DNA of 9,397 bases from Nitrospina sp. Lineage in GTDB: Bacteria > Nitrospinota > Nitrospinia > Nitrospinales > VA-1. Position numbers and translations under genes: made by a program. Of this stretch, positions 1 through 7,246 are shown in pieces. Where the stretch lies: NCBI GenBank assembly GCA_018665625.1, contig JABJCF010000472.1:1-9397 (forward strand). Direction: 5' to 3'. Each line of letters opens with the position of its first letter. Within the stretch, counting starts at the first letter, position 1. The notes beneath the pieces were generated by a model. It worked only from the letters and a program-made list of their open reading frames with translations, was not told the DNA's origin and did not search any database.

Positions 1-1533
1 ACAACCGAACTTTCTGCTTCAGGAAATATCTTTCTGCGTGTGAATGGCAAAACAGATGCGTCCTTAGCGTTGGATATGCGAACCCAATTATTATCGGGTT
101 ATTTGCCCATGCTTTTTCATCCAAACCCCAAATCGGCTTTAGTGATCGGTCAGGGAAGTGGAATTACTTTAGGGGCGGTCGAACAGTTTCCAGTAGAGAA
201 GATTAATCTGGTGGAAATATCACCAGCTGTTATAGAAGGGTCGCGATTTTTCGATCCCTTCAACCATGATGCCCTTAATGACAAGCGGTTAACAGTACTT
301 TTAGAAGACGGACGAAACCATATTGCCTTATCAAAAAACACATATGATGTGATCATTTCTGAACCCTCCAACCCCTGGATATCTGGAGTGGGGGCTTTGT
401 TTACTGTAGATTTTTTTGAGTTGTTAAAAAAGAGATTAAACCCCGGGGGTATTGCCTGCATTTGGGTTCATACCAATATGTCGCCAGACAATTTCAAATC
501 TATCATCCGCTCATTTACCGAAAAGTTTCCCTATGTGACTATGTGGGAATCCATCGCCGGGGATGATTATTTATTGATGGGTTCTGAAATGGAATATGGA
601 TTGTCTTTTGAAAAAGCGCAAAAGTATATAGCAAACAAAATTACAGGAAAAGATTTAGAGGGAATCGGAATCAGAAATGTGCCAGATATGATGAGTCTAA
701 TGATCATGTCTCGCGAGAAGCTAGCAGAGTTCAGTAAAAATGCTCCATTACATACTGACAATAATTCATTGTTAGAGTTCAACGCACCAGAATACGTTTA
801 TAAAGATGAAAGAGATGTGTTGGTAAGGCAGCTTACGCCCTACATTCAATTGCAGCCAGGTTTTGTGAAATTTGACAATACTCCACCAGAGACTAAAGCC
901 AGAGTGCGTGCCAAGCTTTCGCAATTGGAACGATCTGAAAGTCAGATTGGAGAAATAAAACGTAAAGCTAGAATTGAAACGTTTCTGGAAAAAGCAGAAA
1001 CGGCGTTTAATATAGGAGATATTACCCAAGCTCTAGCATCTTATAAGGAAGTTTTGTTGTTGGAACCACAACATGTACTGGCTCATATGAACATGGGAAA
1101 TATTTACCAAGAGTTGAAATTAACTGATGAAGCAGAAAATGCTTATTTAAAAACTATCAAGGCCAATCCTTTTTATGTTTTTGGCAGCCTTGCCCTGGCG
1201 AGGTTATATGTTTTTTCAGGTCAACCTGATAAGGCCCTAACTATCCTTCAAAATACTCTTGCATGGTATAGAGGAGACCATGAAGTTAGCCTGTTTATGG
1301 GGCTGGCCTATGCTTTTAAGAAGGATGCTCAACGAGCGGTTGAAGAGTTTGAAAAATCCATAAAACTAAACCCAGAATATCCTCTGGCGCATTTTTATTT
1401 AGGGGTGCAGACCCAAAAAAGCAATCCAACTTCTTCTAAAAGGCACCTACAATCTTTTCTAAATCTGGTTCAAAATCAGCCTCAGCATGGTGGCTTGATT
1501 CAAAAAGCAGAAAATCTATTAAAGAAGCTTTGA
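1..1533 (+). CDS. Spermidine-synthase-like (SAM-type Rossmann) domain fused to C-terminal TPR repeats, 5' partial
   Basis: The reading frame is open from the first base to TGA at 1531-1533, giving 510 visible residues; the true start lies upstream of the window. The internal GTG at 40 is not a convincing start because the codons before it (ending IFLRVNGKTDAS) already read as the N-terminal strand of the spermidine synthase fold. A Rossmann nucleotide-binding loop (VIGQGSGITLG, about residues 48-58) is followed by LVEIS (70-74), EDGR (102-105) and SEPSNPW (120-126), then TDNNSLLEF (252-260). This pattern is typical of 'fused MFS/spermidine synthase' proteins, so membrane helices may precede it off the edge. 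From about residue 325 there are four TPR-like helical pairs (for example LEPQHVLAHMNMGNIYQ and LNPEYPLAHFYLG). The aspartate of true aminopropyltransferases (YDvIixD) is glutamate here, so polyamine synthesis should not be assumed. Substrate and role are unknown. Confidence 0.85.
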   Translation, partial: TTELSASGNIFLRVNGKTDASLALDMRTQLLSGYLPMLFHPNPKSALVIGQGSGITLGAVEQFPVEKINLVEISPAVIEGSRFFDPFNHDALNDKRLTVLLEDGRNHIALSKNTYDVIISEPSNPWISGVGALFTVDFFELLKKRLNPGGIACIWVHTNMSPDNFKSIIRSFTEKFPYVTMWESIAGDDYLLMGSEMEYGLSFEKAQKYIANKITGKDLEGIGIRNVPDMMSLMIMSREKLAEFSKNAPLHTDNNSLLEFNAPEYVYKDERDVLVRQLTPYIQLQPGFVKFDNTPPETKARVRAKLSQLERSESQIGEIKRKARIETFLEKAETAFNIGDITQALASYKEVLLLEPQHVLAHMNMGNIYQELKLTDEAENAYLKTIKANPFYVFGSLALARLYVFSGQPDKALTILQNTLAWYRGDHEVSLFMGLAYAFKKDAQRAVEEFEKSIKLNPEYPLAHFYLGVQTQKSNPTSSKRHLQSFLNLVQNQPQHGGLIQKAENLLKKL

Positions 1534-1557
1534 TCCCTTAAAATATAAGGGTATACT
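1530..1557 (+). promoter_or_regulatory. Candidate sigma70-type promoter for the downstream TPR gene, with an inverted repeat in its spacer
   Basis: A -35-like TTGATC (1530-1535, four of six consensus bases) and a -10-like TATACT (1552-1557, five of six) are 16 bases apart. The -35 overlaps the stop codon of the upstream gene. The spacer is almost exactly filled by a perfect inverted repeat, CCCTTA (1535-1540), loop AAATA, TAAGGG (1546-1551), which would sit under RNA polymerase as an operator would. The same repeat could instead be a weak hairpin closing the upstream transcript, but no T-run follows it. The assignment rests on sequence pattern only. Confidence 0.35.
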
Positions 1558-1624
1558 CTCATCGAAAAGTTAATATTTAATGTCCTTCCGGAATAATATC
1601 CCGAATATTTGAAAGCTTTAATAG

Positions 1625-2374
1625 ATGCCCACTAAAATTAAAATCATTTGGTATCTTTGTATCGTTATTACGGTAATTGGTTTTGTGTACCTTTCTGCTA
1701 AAGATAGAATGGAAGAAGCGATGATAGCAGAAGAAAGGGCTGCAAAAAGATCTGATGCCCGTCTAAAACAATTACAAAAATCCAGAGGTCTGGACCAAAA
1801 GATCAAAGTTGACCCCATAAAGGTTATTCGTGAAATGAATGCATTGGGCAATTATCAGGAAGCTGTAGACATGGCAAAAAAGGTGGCTGATGAGTTCCCA
1901 GAGCACTCCAAGGTTCACACCTGGTGGGGTATTTCGCTGGTTAAACTGAAAAAAACGCAGGAGGCTATCAACCATTTTGTGATTGCTGCTAAAAATGACC
2001 CCACAGATGAAAAAGCTCATTTGTATTGGGGGTTGACCCTGGCTATGGATAAAAAATTTGAGGAAGCCATTGCCCACTATCGCACGGTGCTTGAAATCAA
2101 CCCGGAACATAGCAATGCATATGCCTATTGGGGAGCTTCATTAAATGCGCTGGGAAAATATGAAGAGGCCTTAAGTAAACTGGATGAAAGTTTGGCATTA
2201 CATCCACTAAACAGCGCAGCGCATGCGCTAAGGGTCGATGTTTTATATAATCTGAGTAGATATGACAAAGCCTGGCAGGCAGCTCATAAAGCCCGTGAGG
2301 CTAAGATTGACATTCCCAAAGGGTCACTTGAAAGGCTGGCTCAGGCGCTTCCAGAACCAATCCACAATCCTTGA
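1625..2374 (+). CDS. Membrane-anchored TPR repeat protein
   Basis: A 249-residue protein. The N-terminus is a single hydrophobic segment (about residues 7-24, IIWYLCIVITVIGFVYLS) behind a lysine-containing start, which fits an uncleaved signal anchor with the rest in the periplasm. A charged, probably helical or coiled-coil stretch follows (25-55, rich in E, K, R and A). About five TPR units then cover residues 65-228; canonical signatures include AHLYWGLTLAMDKKFEEAIA and AYAYWGASLNALGKYEEALS, each ending near an NP or HP dipeptide. TPRs bind other proteins, so a scaffold role is likely, but no partner can be named. The ATG at 1625 has only a weak purine stretch upstream (GAAAG near 1609); it is chosen because it precedes the anchor. 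The gene lies 91 bases after another TPR-containing gene on the same strand and may share regulation with it. Confidence 0.8.
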   Translation: MPTKIKIIWYLCIVITVIGFVYLSAKDRMEEAMIAEERAAKRSDARLKQLQKSRGLDQKIKVDPIKVIREMNALGNYQEAVDMAKKVADEFPEHSKVHTWWGISLVKLKKTQEAINHFVIAAKNDPTDEKAHLYWGLTLAMDKKFEEAIAHYRTVLEINPEHSNAYAYWGASLNALGKYEEALSKLDESLALHPLNSAAHALRVDVLYNLSRYDKAWQAAHKAREAKIDIPKGSLERLAQALPEPIHNP

Positions 2375-2390
2375 AATGTTTTAGTATAAT
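2361..2390 (+). promoter_or_regulatory. Candidate promoter upstream of mlaA
   Basis: A perfect -10 hexamer TATAAT lies at 2385-2390 just after the TPR gene stop. The best -35 partner is weak (TCCACA, 2361-2366, 18-base spacer). If used, it would give an mlaA leader of roughly 200 bases. AT-rich DNA throws up such hexamers by chance, and the hairpin at 2403-2429 just downstream could work against it. Confidence 0.22.
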
Positions 2391-2402
2391 AGGCGACTAA
2401 TA

Positions 2403-2429
2403 AAAAATAGCATGAAATATGCTATATTT
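2403..2429 (+). terminator. AT-rich hairpin after the TPR gene, possible weak terminator
   Basis: A perfect 7-bp stem, ATAGCAT (2407-2413) with ATGCTAT (2419-2425), encloses a GAAAT loop. It extends with one mismatch into flanking A and T runs (2403-2405 with 2427-2429). Stem GC content is low and only three Ts follow, so it is a poor intrinsic terminator. It could equally be the first structural element of the mlaA leader. Confidence 0.25.
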
Positions 2430-2447
2430 GGTAAAGTTAGTTATTGT

Positions 2448-2468
2448 GTCAATATTGTAAACATTGAC
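2448..2468. repeat. 21-base imperfect palindrome in the mlaA upstream region
   Basis: GTCAAT (2448-2453) and ATTGAC (2463-2468) are perfect inverted arms around a 9-base AT-rich centre. The geometry (6-bp arms, roughly 1.5 helical turns between arm centres) suits a dimeric helix-turn-helix regulator, or it could fold as an RNA hairpin in the leader. No regulator gene lies nearby to pair with it. Confidence 0.3.
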
Positions 2469-2521
2469 GCTTTGGTGGAAAATTAGGATGCACGGGGAAA
2501 AATTTTTGATATATTCATTTA

Positions 2522-2542
2522 GCATCTTTCAGGAAAAGATGC
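2522..2542 (+). promoter_or_regulatory. Hairpin with an AGGA-containing loop directly before an in-frame ATG of mlaA
   Basis: GCATCTTT (2522-2529) and AAAGATGC (2535-2542) form a perfect 8-bp stem with the five-base loop CAGGA. The loop displays a Shine-Dalgarno-like AGGA eight bases before the ATG at 2543, which is in frame with MlaA and would add 17 residues. The better start is the ATG at 2594, which has GAGAGGA at 2584-2590. The hairpin may modulate translation or may be a chance palindrome. Confidence 0.3.
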
Positions 2543-2593
2543 ATGGCTGGTTTTACATTTTTAACTCACTTGATTTCTTACTTGAGAGGAACA

Positions 2594-3529
2594 ATGTTTA
2601 ATAAAACTGTTCAGTCCATGGGCAAAACCTTTTTAATTGCAGCAATTTTTCTTGCTTTAAATATTTCTTCATCTAGCTGGGCTAGTAATGGTTCCGGTAA
2701 TATGAACGGAGATAAAGCTCCTGATTTCATATCTCAGATAGATGATAACGTGTATGCGCAAACCTCTGATGTAACCATCAAGCTCGAAAAGAAACTGCCT
2801 AAGGCTGGAGAGGAATGGCCTAATTCCCTGGAAACGGCTCAGGGGACCATGAAATCGTCGCAGGACCCTGATGATTACGAAGACTTGGAAGACCCCTTTG
2901 CGGGAACTGAAAAAGATATTCCCATTTTGACTGATCCGTTGGAAGGCTATAACCGCTGGATGTTTGGTGTGAATGAGACTATATATGACGCCGTTTTGGA
3001 GCCAGTCGCGAGAGGATATAGAGATACCGTTCATGAACACTTAAGGATCGGAATTAAAAACATTTTCTCAAATGCTCTGGCACCGGTGAAATTCGTTAGC
3101 AGCCTCCTGCAACTTGAATTCAAAAAATCGGGCCGTGTTCTCGCTCGAACTTTGATCAATACTACCGTGGGAATTGGTGGCATTGCAGATGTTGCCGGAG
3201 AAGAATATGGCATCGAAGATGTGAATGAAGATTTCGATCAAGCTATGGGATATTATGGTATTCCCACTGGCCCTTATATTGTCCTACCTTTTTTTGGTCC
3301 CTCAACGGCTCGTAACATTATAGGCCGAACAGCAGATGCCTTCATGAGCCCCGGTTCTATGGCTGGAGCAGGTTTCGGGTTAAATGCCGGAGTAGCTGTA
3401 GAAGATAATGTCAATGCGGCATCCTTTATTGTTGATGATAAAAAACAGTTGGAAGATAGTGCTTTGGATGAATATGAAAGTGTCCGAGATTTTTATCATC
3501 AATACCGGCACGGGCTTTTAAAGAAATAA
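2594..3529 (+). CDS. mlaA: MlaA/VacJ family outer-membrane phospholipid-transport protein, without a lipobox
   Basis: A 311-residue protein. Characterised MlaA removes mislocalised phospholipids from the outer leaflet of the outer membrane and passes them to the Mla pathway. Family signatures from about residue 113 onward are clear: DPLEGYNRWMFGVNETIYD, LEPVARGY, a variant of the Nt..G..GiaDvA segment, EDFDQAMGYYGIPTGPYIVLP and FGPSTARN. The ATG at 2594 is preferred over the in-frame ATG at 2543 because GAGAGGA lies three bases upstream and translation then opens directly on a signal peptide (hydrophobic TFLIAAIFLAL, likely cleavage after SWA-30). E. coli MlaA is a lipoprotein of about 250 residues; this protein contains no cysteine at all, so it cannot be lipidated, and it has an extra acidic linker (about residues 31-110, including DPDDYEDLEDP). 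No mlaFEDBC genes are adjacent. Confidence 0.88.
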   Translation: MFNKTVQSMGKTFLIAAIFLALNISSSSWASNGSGNMNGDKAPDFISQIDDNVYAQTSDVTIKLEKKLPKAGEEWPNSLETAQGTMKSSQDPDDYEDLEDPFAGTEKDIPILTDPLEGYNRWMFGVNETIYDAVLEPVARGYRDTVHEHLRIGIKNIFSNALAPVKFVSSLLQLEFKKSGRVLARTLINTTVGIGGIADVAGEEYGIEDVNEDFDQAMGYYGIPTGPYIVLPFFGPSTARNIIGRTADAFMSPGSMAGAGFGLNAGVAVEDNVNAASFIVDDKKQLEDSALDEYESVRDFYHQYRHGLLKK

Positions 3530-3572
3530 TTCCTACATTTAACGATCTCTCCGATTAAAAGCTTCTTTCTGT

Positions 3573-3600
3573 TTGATCCTGCGCGCATTTTTAGTATCCT
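3573..3600 (+). promoter_or_regulatory. Candidate promoter for the DUF255 gene
   Basis: TTGATC (3573-3578) and TATCCT (3595-3600), each matching four of six consensus bases, are separated by 16 bases. They lie between the mlaA stop and the DUF255 start, leaving a short leader. The -35 hexamer and spacer length are identical to those of the candidate at 1530-1557. Confidence 0.28.
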
Positions 3601-3632
3601 GCCTTCTTAAAATATTTATGGAGAGAATTATT

Positions 3633-5816
3633 TTGTCCGATCAGCCTTCTCGGTTATCCGGGGAAACCAGCCCCTATCTTTTGCAACATGCTACCAATCC
3701 TGTCGAATGGTATCCTTGGGGGCAAGAAGCCCTGGAAAAAGCAAAAAAGGAAAATAAACCCATCTTTTTGAGCATCGGTTATTCCTCTTGCCACTGGTGC
3801 CATGTCATGGCCCATGAATGTTTTGAAAACCCCGAAATAGCTCAGTTGATGAACCAGTTGTTTGTAAACATCAAAGTAGACCGAGAAGAGCACCCTGATG
3901 TGGATGCTATGTATATGAAAGCATTGGTCGAGCTAACCGGGCAGGGGGGCTGGCCATTAAGTATGTTTCTCACTCCGGATCAAAAACCCTATTTTGGCGG
4001 TACCTATTTTCCTCCCACACCAAAATTCAACCGACCCGGTTTCCCGCAAATACTGGAAGAAGCTCACAAAATTTTTACAGAAGATAAAACGGAACTCGAT
4101 AACAAGACAAAAAGTTTATTGCAAAAGATTGATTTGCAAAATAAAGCAGGAAAGCCCCGTGGGATAGAGGCTAACCGGTTAATTCGAGGAGCCGTGGAAA
4201 TTTTAACAAAGCGCTTTGATGAAGACTATGGGGGATTCGGGGCAGGTATGAAATTTCCCGAACCTATGCATTACACCCTCCTGCTCAGGCATTGGGCAGA
4301 AACAGGGGATGAGGATACCCTGCATATTCTTGATAAAAGTTTAACGAAAATGGCAGAGGGTGGACTTTTTGATCAGCTAGGAGGCGGGTTCCACCGTTAT
4401 TCCACCGACCGGTTTTGGCGTGTCCCACATTTCGAAAAAATGCTTTACGATAATGGGTTTCTTGCAAAATTATTTCTGGATATGTTCCAAGCCACAAAAC
4501 AGGATATTTACCGTGAGATAGTTGAACAAATATTCTCATGGATGGAAAGAGAAATGACATCAAAAGAAGGCGCCTTTTTTTCCAGTCAGGATGCCGACAC
4601 ACAGGGCAAAGAGGGGACCTGGTATACATGGGAATTGAAAGAGGTGCTTAATCTTTTAGGTCCGAAACACGCCAAGGTTTTTAGTCGTGCTTATGGTATG
4701 ACTTCCAAAGGGCAATTGGATAGCCGCAATGTTTTGCACCTGAATATGAAAGTGGAAACACTGGCCGAAGCAGAAAATATCCCCATTTTTGAGGCCGATC
4801 ATATATTGAAAAAAGGGAAAGAAACTTTATTTCAGGCCCGCGAAAAAAGGCCGCATCCAGACACAGACGAAAAAATCATCACTTCATGGAATGGGTTGAT
4901 GATCACCGCCATGGCTACGGGTTATGCTGTTTTGGGAGAGGAAAAATATATTGAATCTGCCAAACACTGCGCTGAATTTATCTGGTCGCAACAGTGGAAA
5001 GATGAAAAACTGCATCGCATCTATAAAGACGGTCAAACAAGTATAGCGGGGTGTTTGGAAGATTATGCTTACTTTCTTGAGTCTCTAATAACGCTTTATG
5101 AAACTTCGTTAAACTATGAATGGATTGTCAAAGCGAAACTGCTGGCAGATGTGATGATAGAGGAGTTTTGGGATGAGCAGGAAGGCGGATTTTTCCTCTC
5201 AGGAAAATCGGGGGAGCAACTGGTATCAAAATTAAAAAATCCGGCTGATGAAGCCATGCCCTCGGCAAATGCGATTGCATCTATGGCCTTGTTAAAGCTG
5301 GGACGTTTGACGGGTAATGATATTTACATTGAAAAATCTACAGAAACGGTAAAAGCGTATCAGGCTTTTATGGAGCATAGTCCTGCGGCATTTACCGGTA
5401 TGTTATCGACGATGAGCGCATCCAGCCTTTCGCCAACAGAAGCCATTTTTGCAGGACCCAAAGACCACCCAGAATTTAATGAAATGTGGAAGATATTGCA
5501 TACGGATTACCGGCCGAACAAAGTAGTCGTCTGGAACGAAAAAGGCGAGTCCACTCTTCCTTTAGCAGAGGGTAAAACGTCGAGTGAGCCAACGGTCTAT
5601 CTCTGTCAAAAAGGAACCTGCCACCCACCTGTTACCGCGGCTAAAGCTCTTGATCGCCTGCTGGAACGCCCTCAGGAAATTCGTTTGAACATCTTTGACG
5701 AGAATAAAAAGAACGCCCAGATACTGGGGGACGAACAAAATAATTTTTTGAACGCGATGGGGCAGATTTTTCAGCAATCAGGTATCACTCGACCTTCTGG
5801 TGGGGGAAACAAATAG
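3633..5816 (+). CDS. Thioredoxin-fold DUF255 protein (YyaL / SPATA20 family)
   Basis: A 727-residue protein, close to the usual family length of about 700. The N-terminal thioredoxin-like domain opens with [20 protein letters not shown] and carries the redox-type motif CHWC (53-56), then [11 protein letters not shown] (81-91), [11 protein letters not shown] (105-115) and GGTYFPP (122-128). The large C-terminal part is an (alpha/alpha)-barrel-like domain with conserved [13 protein letters not shown] (about 262-274), SWNGLM near Trp419, a PSANA segment, and a late Cys pair (658 and 663, CQKGTC). The biochemical role of the family is poorly defined; a redox or sugar-epimerase-related role has been inferred from fold only. 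The TTG at 3633 is chosen because GGAGAG lies at 3620-3625 and the protein then begins as relatives do; the ATG at 3618 (five residues longer) has no ribosome binding site and is the alternative. The protein looks cytoplasmic, with no signal peptide. The gene ends before a strong terminator. Confidence 0.92.
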   Translation: MSDQPSRLSGETSPYLLQHATNPVEWYPWGQEALEKAKKENKPIFLSIGYSSCHWCHVMAHECFENPEIAQLMNQLFVNIKVDREEHPDVDAMYMKALVELTGQGGWPLSMFLTPDQKPYFGGTYFPPTPKFNRPGFPQILEEAHKIFTEDKTELDNKTKSLLQKIDLQNKAGKPRGIEANRLIRGAVEILTKRFDEDYGGFGAGMKFPEPMHYTLLLRHWAETGDEDTLHILDKSLTKMAEGGLFDQLGGGFHRYSTDRFWRVPHFEKMLYDNGFLAKLFLDMFQATKQDIYREIVEQIFSWMEREMTSKEGAFFSSQDADTQGKEGTWYTWELKEVLNLLGPKHAKVFSRAYGMTSKGQLDSRNVLHLNMKVETLAEAENIPIFEADHILKKGKETLFQAREKRPHPDTDEKIITSWNGLMITAMATGYAVLGEEKYIESAKHCAEFIWSQQWKDEKLHRIYKDGQTSIAGCLEDYAYFLESLITLYETSLNYEWIVKAKLLADVMIEEFWDEQEGGFFLSGKSGEQLVSKLKNPADEAMPSANAIASMALLKLGRLTGNDIYIEKSTETVKAYQAFMEHSPAAFTGMLSTMSASSLSPTEAIFAGPKDHPEFNEMWKILHTDYRPNKVVVWNEKGESTLPLAEGKTSSEPTVYLCQKGTCHPPVTAAKALDRLLERPQEIRLNIFDENKKNAQILGDEQNNFLNAMGQIFQQSGITRPSGGGNK

Positions 5817-5894
5817 CTGCTCACTTGTTGAAACGCGGTTTTGTGGTTTGTTTTGGGAAGCGGGGACCGTTGATTATTCACACATAGGTCGAAC

Positions 5895-5936
5895 AAAAAA
5901 AGGGAGTGAGAGGCTAAGCCTCTCACTCCCTTTTTT
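5895..5936. terminator. Strong bidirectional Rho-independent terminator
   Basis: GGGAGTGAGAGGC (5902-5914) pairs perfectly with GCCTCTCACTCCC (5918-5930) around a three-base loop. It is flanked by seven As on the left and six Ts on the right, which extend the helix to about 19 bp and give a U-tract in either direction. It lies between the convergent DUF255 gene (+) and the barrel gene (-), so it should stop transcription from both sides. Confidence 0.95.
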
Positions 5937-5951
5937 GTAATCAGGTATACG

Positions 5952-6701
5952 TTAGAAACTATATTGAACACCTATCCTAGCAGCCAAATCATGACCTGTT
6001 AGTTCAGTGTCGTGACCACCACCGCCAGGAAGGCCGTCTAGGTCAAGAATATCTGCACTTAAGTAGTCTGTGTAGACTGCTTCTAAACGCAAGCTGAGAT
6101 TCGGATCAATTTTTGAGAGGTTTGTCTCAACACTGGTGCCAAATTGTGGGCCACCTGCGTAATAAGTTTCGTCAGAGATCCCTATGTCTACGTTAAAAGC
6201 ACTAATAGCCACACCCGCTTTTAGAGAAAGCAGGGTATCGGAATTTATATAGTAACCTACGCGAACTGCTCCTCCGCCACCCCATGTTCGTTGAGCAGTT
6301 GCAGTCGTGATATTTGCACTACCCGTTCCCGTGGTAATGCCGGTGTTGGATGTTAGTGTGATTTTCTCATCAGACCCTATAGCAGTTATTTCAGCACCAA
6401 AATACAGGTCGTCAGCTGTTTTCATTCCCCAGCCGGCCCAAATACCTCCTTGGATACCACTCAGTCCCAAACCACCTCTTTCGGTTTCGTAAGTTTGGTT
6501 TTTTACTGTGGCACCTGAGTTGATAGTTTGTGCATCTACATCGGCCTGAAGGATTCCCATCCCAAACCCCAAAAATGCACCAACATAATAACCTTCTCCT
6601 GGGGCAGGACCATCAGCGGCCTTTGCAATTGGGCTCATCATCAGGCTGGCGCCAAGCATCACACCAAGAGCCATTATTAGTTTCCAGTTTTTTACTTGCA
6701 T
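5952..6701 (-). CDS. Small outer-membrane beta-barrel protein
   Basis: A 249-residue protein. It has a classical signal peptide (lysine-containing n-region, hydrophobic core about residues 8-22, likely cleavage after AKA-28). The mature part shows about eight amphipathic, glycine- and aromatic-rich strands (for example YYVGAFLGFGMG, GGIWAGWGM, LYFGAEITAIGS, AVRVGYYI, LLSLKAGVAISAF, LSLRLEAVYTDY). The last, ARIGVQYSF, ends in phenylalanine as Bam-recognised barrels do. Size and strand count fit the OmpA/OmpW-like eight-stranded 'outer membrane beta-barrel domain' proteins; no specific pore or adhesin function can be read. The start is firm: on the minus strand GAGGAGG (6710-6716) lies eight bases before the ATG. 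The gene is convergent with the DUF255 gene and divergent from the DolP-like gene. Confidence 0.85.
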   Translation of the reverse strand: MQVKNWKLIMALGVMLGASLMMSPIAKAADGPAPGEGYYVGAFLGFGMGILQADVDAQTINSGATVKNQTYETERGGLGLSGIQGGIWAGWGMKTADDLYFGAEITAIGSDEKITLTSNTGITTGTGSANITTATAQRTWGGGGAVRVGYYINSDTLLSLKAGVAISAFNVDIGISDETYYAGGPQFGTSVETNLSKIDPNLSLRLEAVYTDYLSADILDLDGLPGGGGHDTELTGHDLAARIGVQYSF

Positions 6702-6899
6702 TAAATTTTCCTCCTCGTTACGGATTTGAAACTTAGAAAGTTATTAAGTGTATATGTAATAGATAAAAAACTATGTTTGTTGACAAATTTATAATTCTAA
6801 ACAGTGGTTAAAGTATCATGTTTATATAGGGCCGTCAACCTCTAGATTTCAACCTTTTAACGTTTTTTATCTTAATTTTTTACAACCCTATTTCCTTTA

Positions 6900-6928
6900 A
6901 AAATGAAAATGAAAATGAAAATGAAAAT
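6900..6928. repeat. Hexanucleotide tandem repeat (AAAATG, four full copies plus a partial)
   Basis: Four perfect head-to-tail copies of AAAATG occupy 6900-6923, followed by AAAAT to 6928. The tract lies about 185 bases upstream of the barrel start codon and 320 bases upstream of the lipoprotein start. Simple repeats of this kind can change copy number by slipped-strand mispairing. Because it is outside coding sequence, any effect would be on promoter spacing or DNA bending. Confidence 0.9.
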
Positions 6929-7060
6929 TAACCTGCTTCAAATAAAGATGACATGGTTAGGGGTTGGTTCCCTGCGGTTTTCTGTAAAACCTATAAGTTA
7001 TTGAAAATAAACAGGAAAGGTTCGTTATCAAATTTTAACAATTTCTTTGGAGGTTAATAT

Positions 7061-7078
7061 TTACATTTCTTAATGTAA
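7061..7078. repeat. Small perfect inverted repeat
   Basis: TTACATT (7061-7067) and AATGTAA (7072-7078) flank a four-base TCTT centre. It may be an operator for the downstream lipoprotein gene or a chance palindrome in AT-rich DNA. Confidence 0.25.
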
Positions 7079-7172
7079 TAAATGAATATAATTAAAATTA
7101 GGTTTGGGGATGTTTTGCTACCGTGTTGCAATTCAAGCATATCTGGCTTCTAGTATCCGATAATTAAATTTA

Positions 7173-7201
7173 TTGCTTAAATTATTTCTTTCTTGAATAA
7201 T
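7173..7201 (+). promoter_or_regulatory. Weak candidate promoter for the DolP-like gene
   Basis: TTGCTT (7173-7178) and AATAAT (7196-7201, five of six -10 bases) are 17 bases apart, about 45 bases upstream of the start codon. An overlapping alternative is TTGAAT (7193-7198) with TAAATT (7215-7220). Both are weak and the region is AT-rich. Confidence 0.2.
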
Positions 7202-7246
7202 CAGTCAAAAGGTGTAAATTTTTGAATCCAGAAGGGGAGATTAAGT

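Larger units (their letters stand above)
6717..7232. other. Long divergent AT-rich intergenic region
   Basis: About 515 bases without a supported coding sequence, separating the barrel gene (-) from the DolP-like lipoprotein gene (+). It must hold promoters for both genes. It also contains the hexamer repeat (6900-6928), a small palindrome (7061-7078) and a GGAGG at 7049-7053 that leads into no reading frame. The length would allow a small RNA, but no clear terminator hairpin marks one. Confidence 0.6.

Noticed and set aside
40..42. GTG as the start of the first gene
   Set aside because: The frame is open upstream and the preceding codons already match the fold; the gene is simply cut by the window edge.
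2543..2545. ATG as the mlaA start
   Set aside because: It would put 17 residues ahead of a normal signal peptide, and the ATG at 2594 has a better ribosome binding site. Kept as an alternative because AGGA lies eight bases upstream.
4285..4629. Minus-strand open frame inside the DUF255 gene
   Set aside because: Antisense to a strongly conserved segment of a recognised protein family; no ribosome binding site or domain.
6834..6839. Minus-strand TTGACG as the -35 of a barrel-gene promoter
   Set aside because: No acceptable -10 hexamer at 16-18 bases; the barrel promoter remains unassigned.
6948..7004. Small plus-strand open frame of about 18 codons in the long intergenic region
   Set aside because: Too short, no good ribosome binding site and no recognisable feature.
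7049..7078. GGAGG followed by a palindrome as a leader-peptide start
   Set aside because: The only ATG nearby (7073) is followed at once by a stop codon and is too far from GGAGG.
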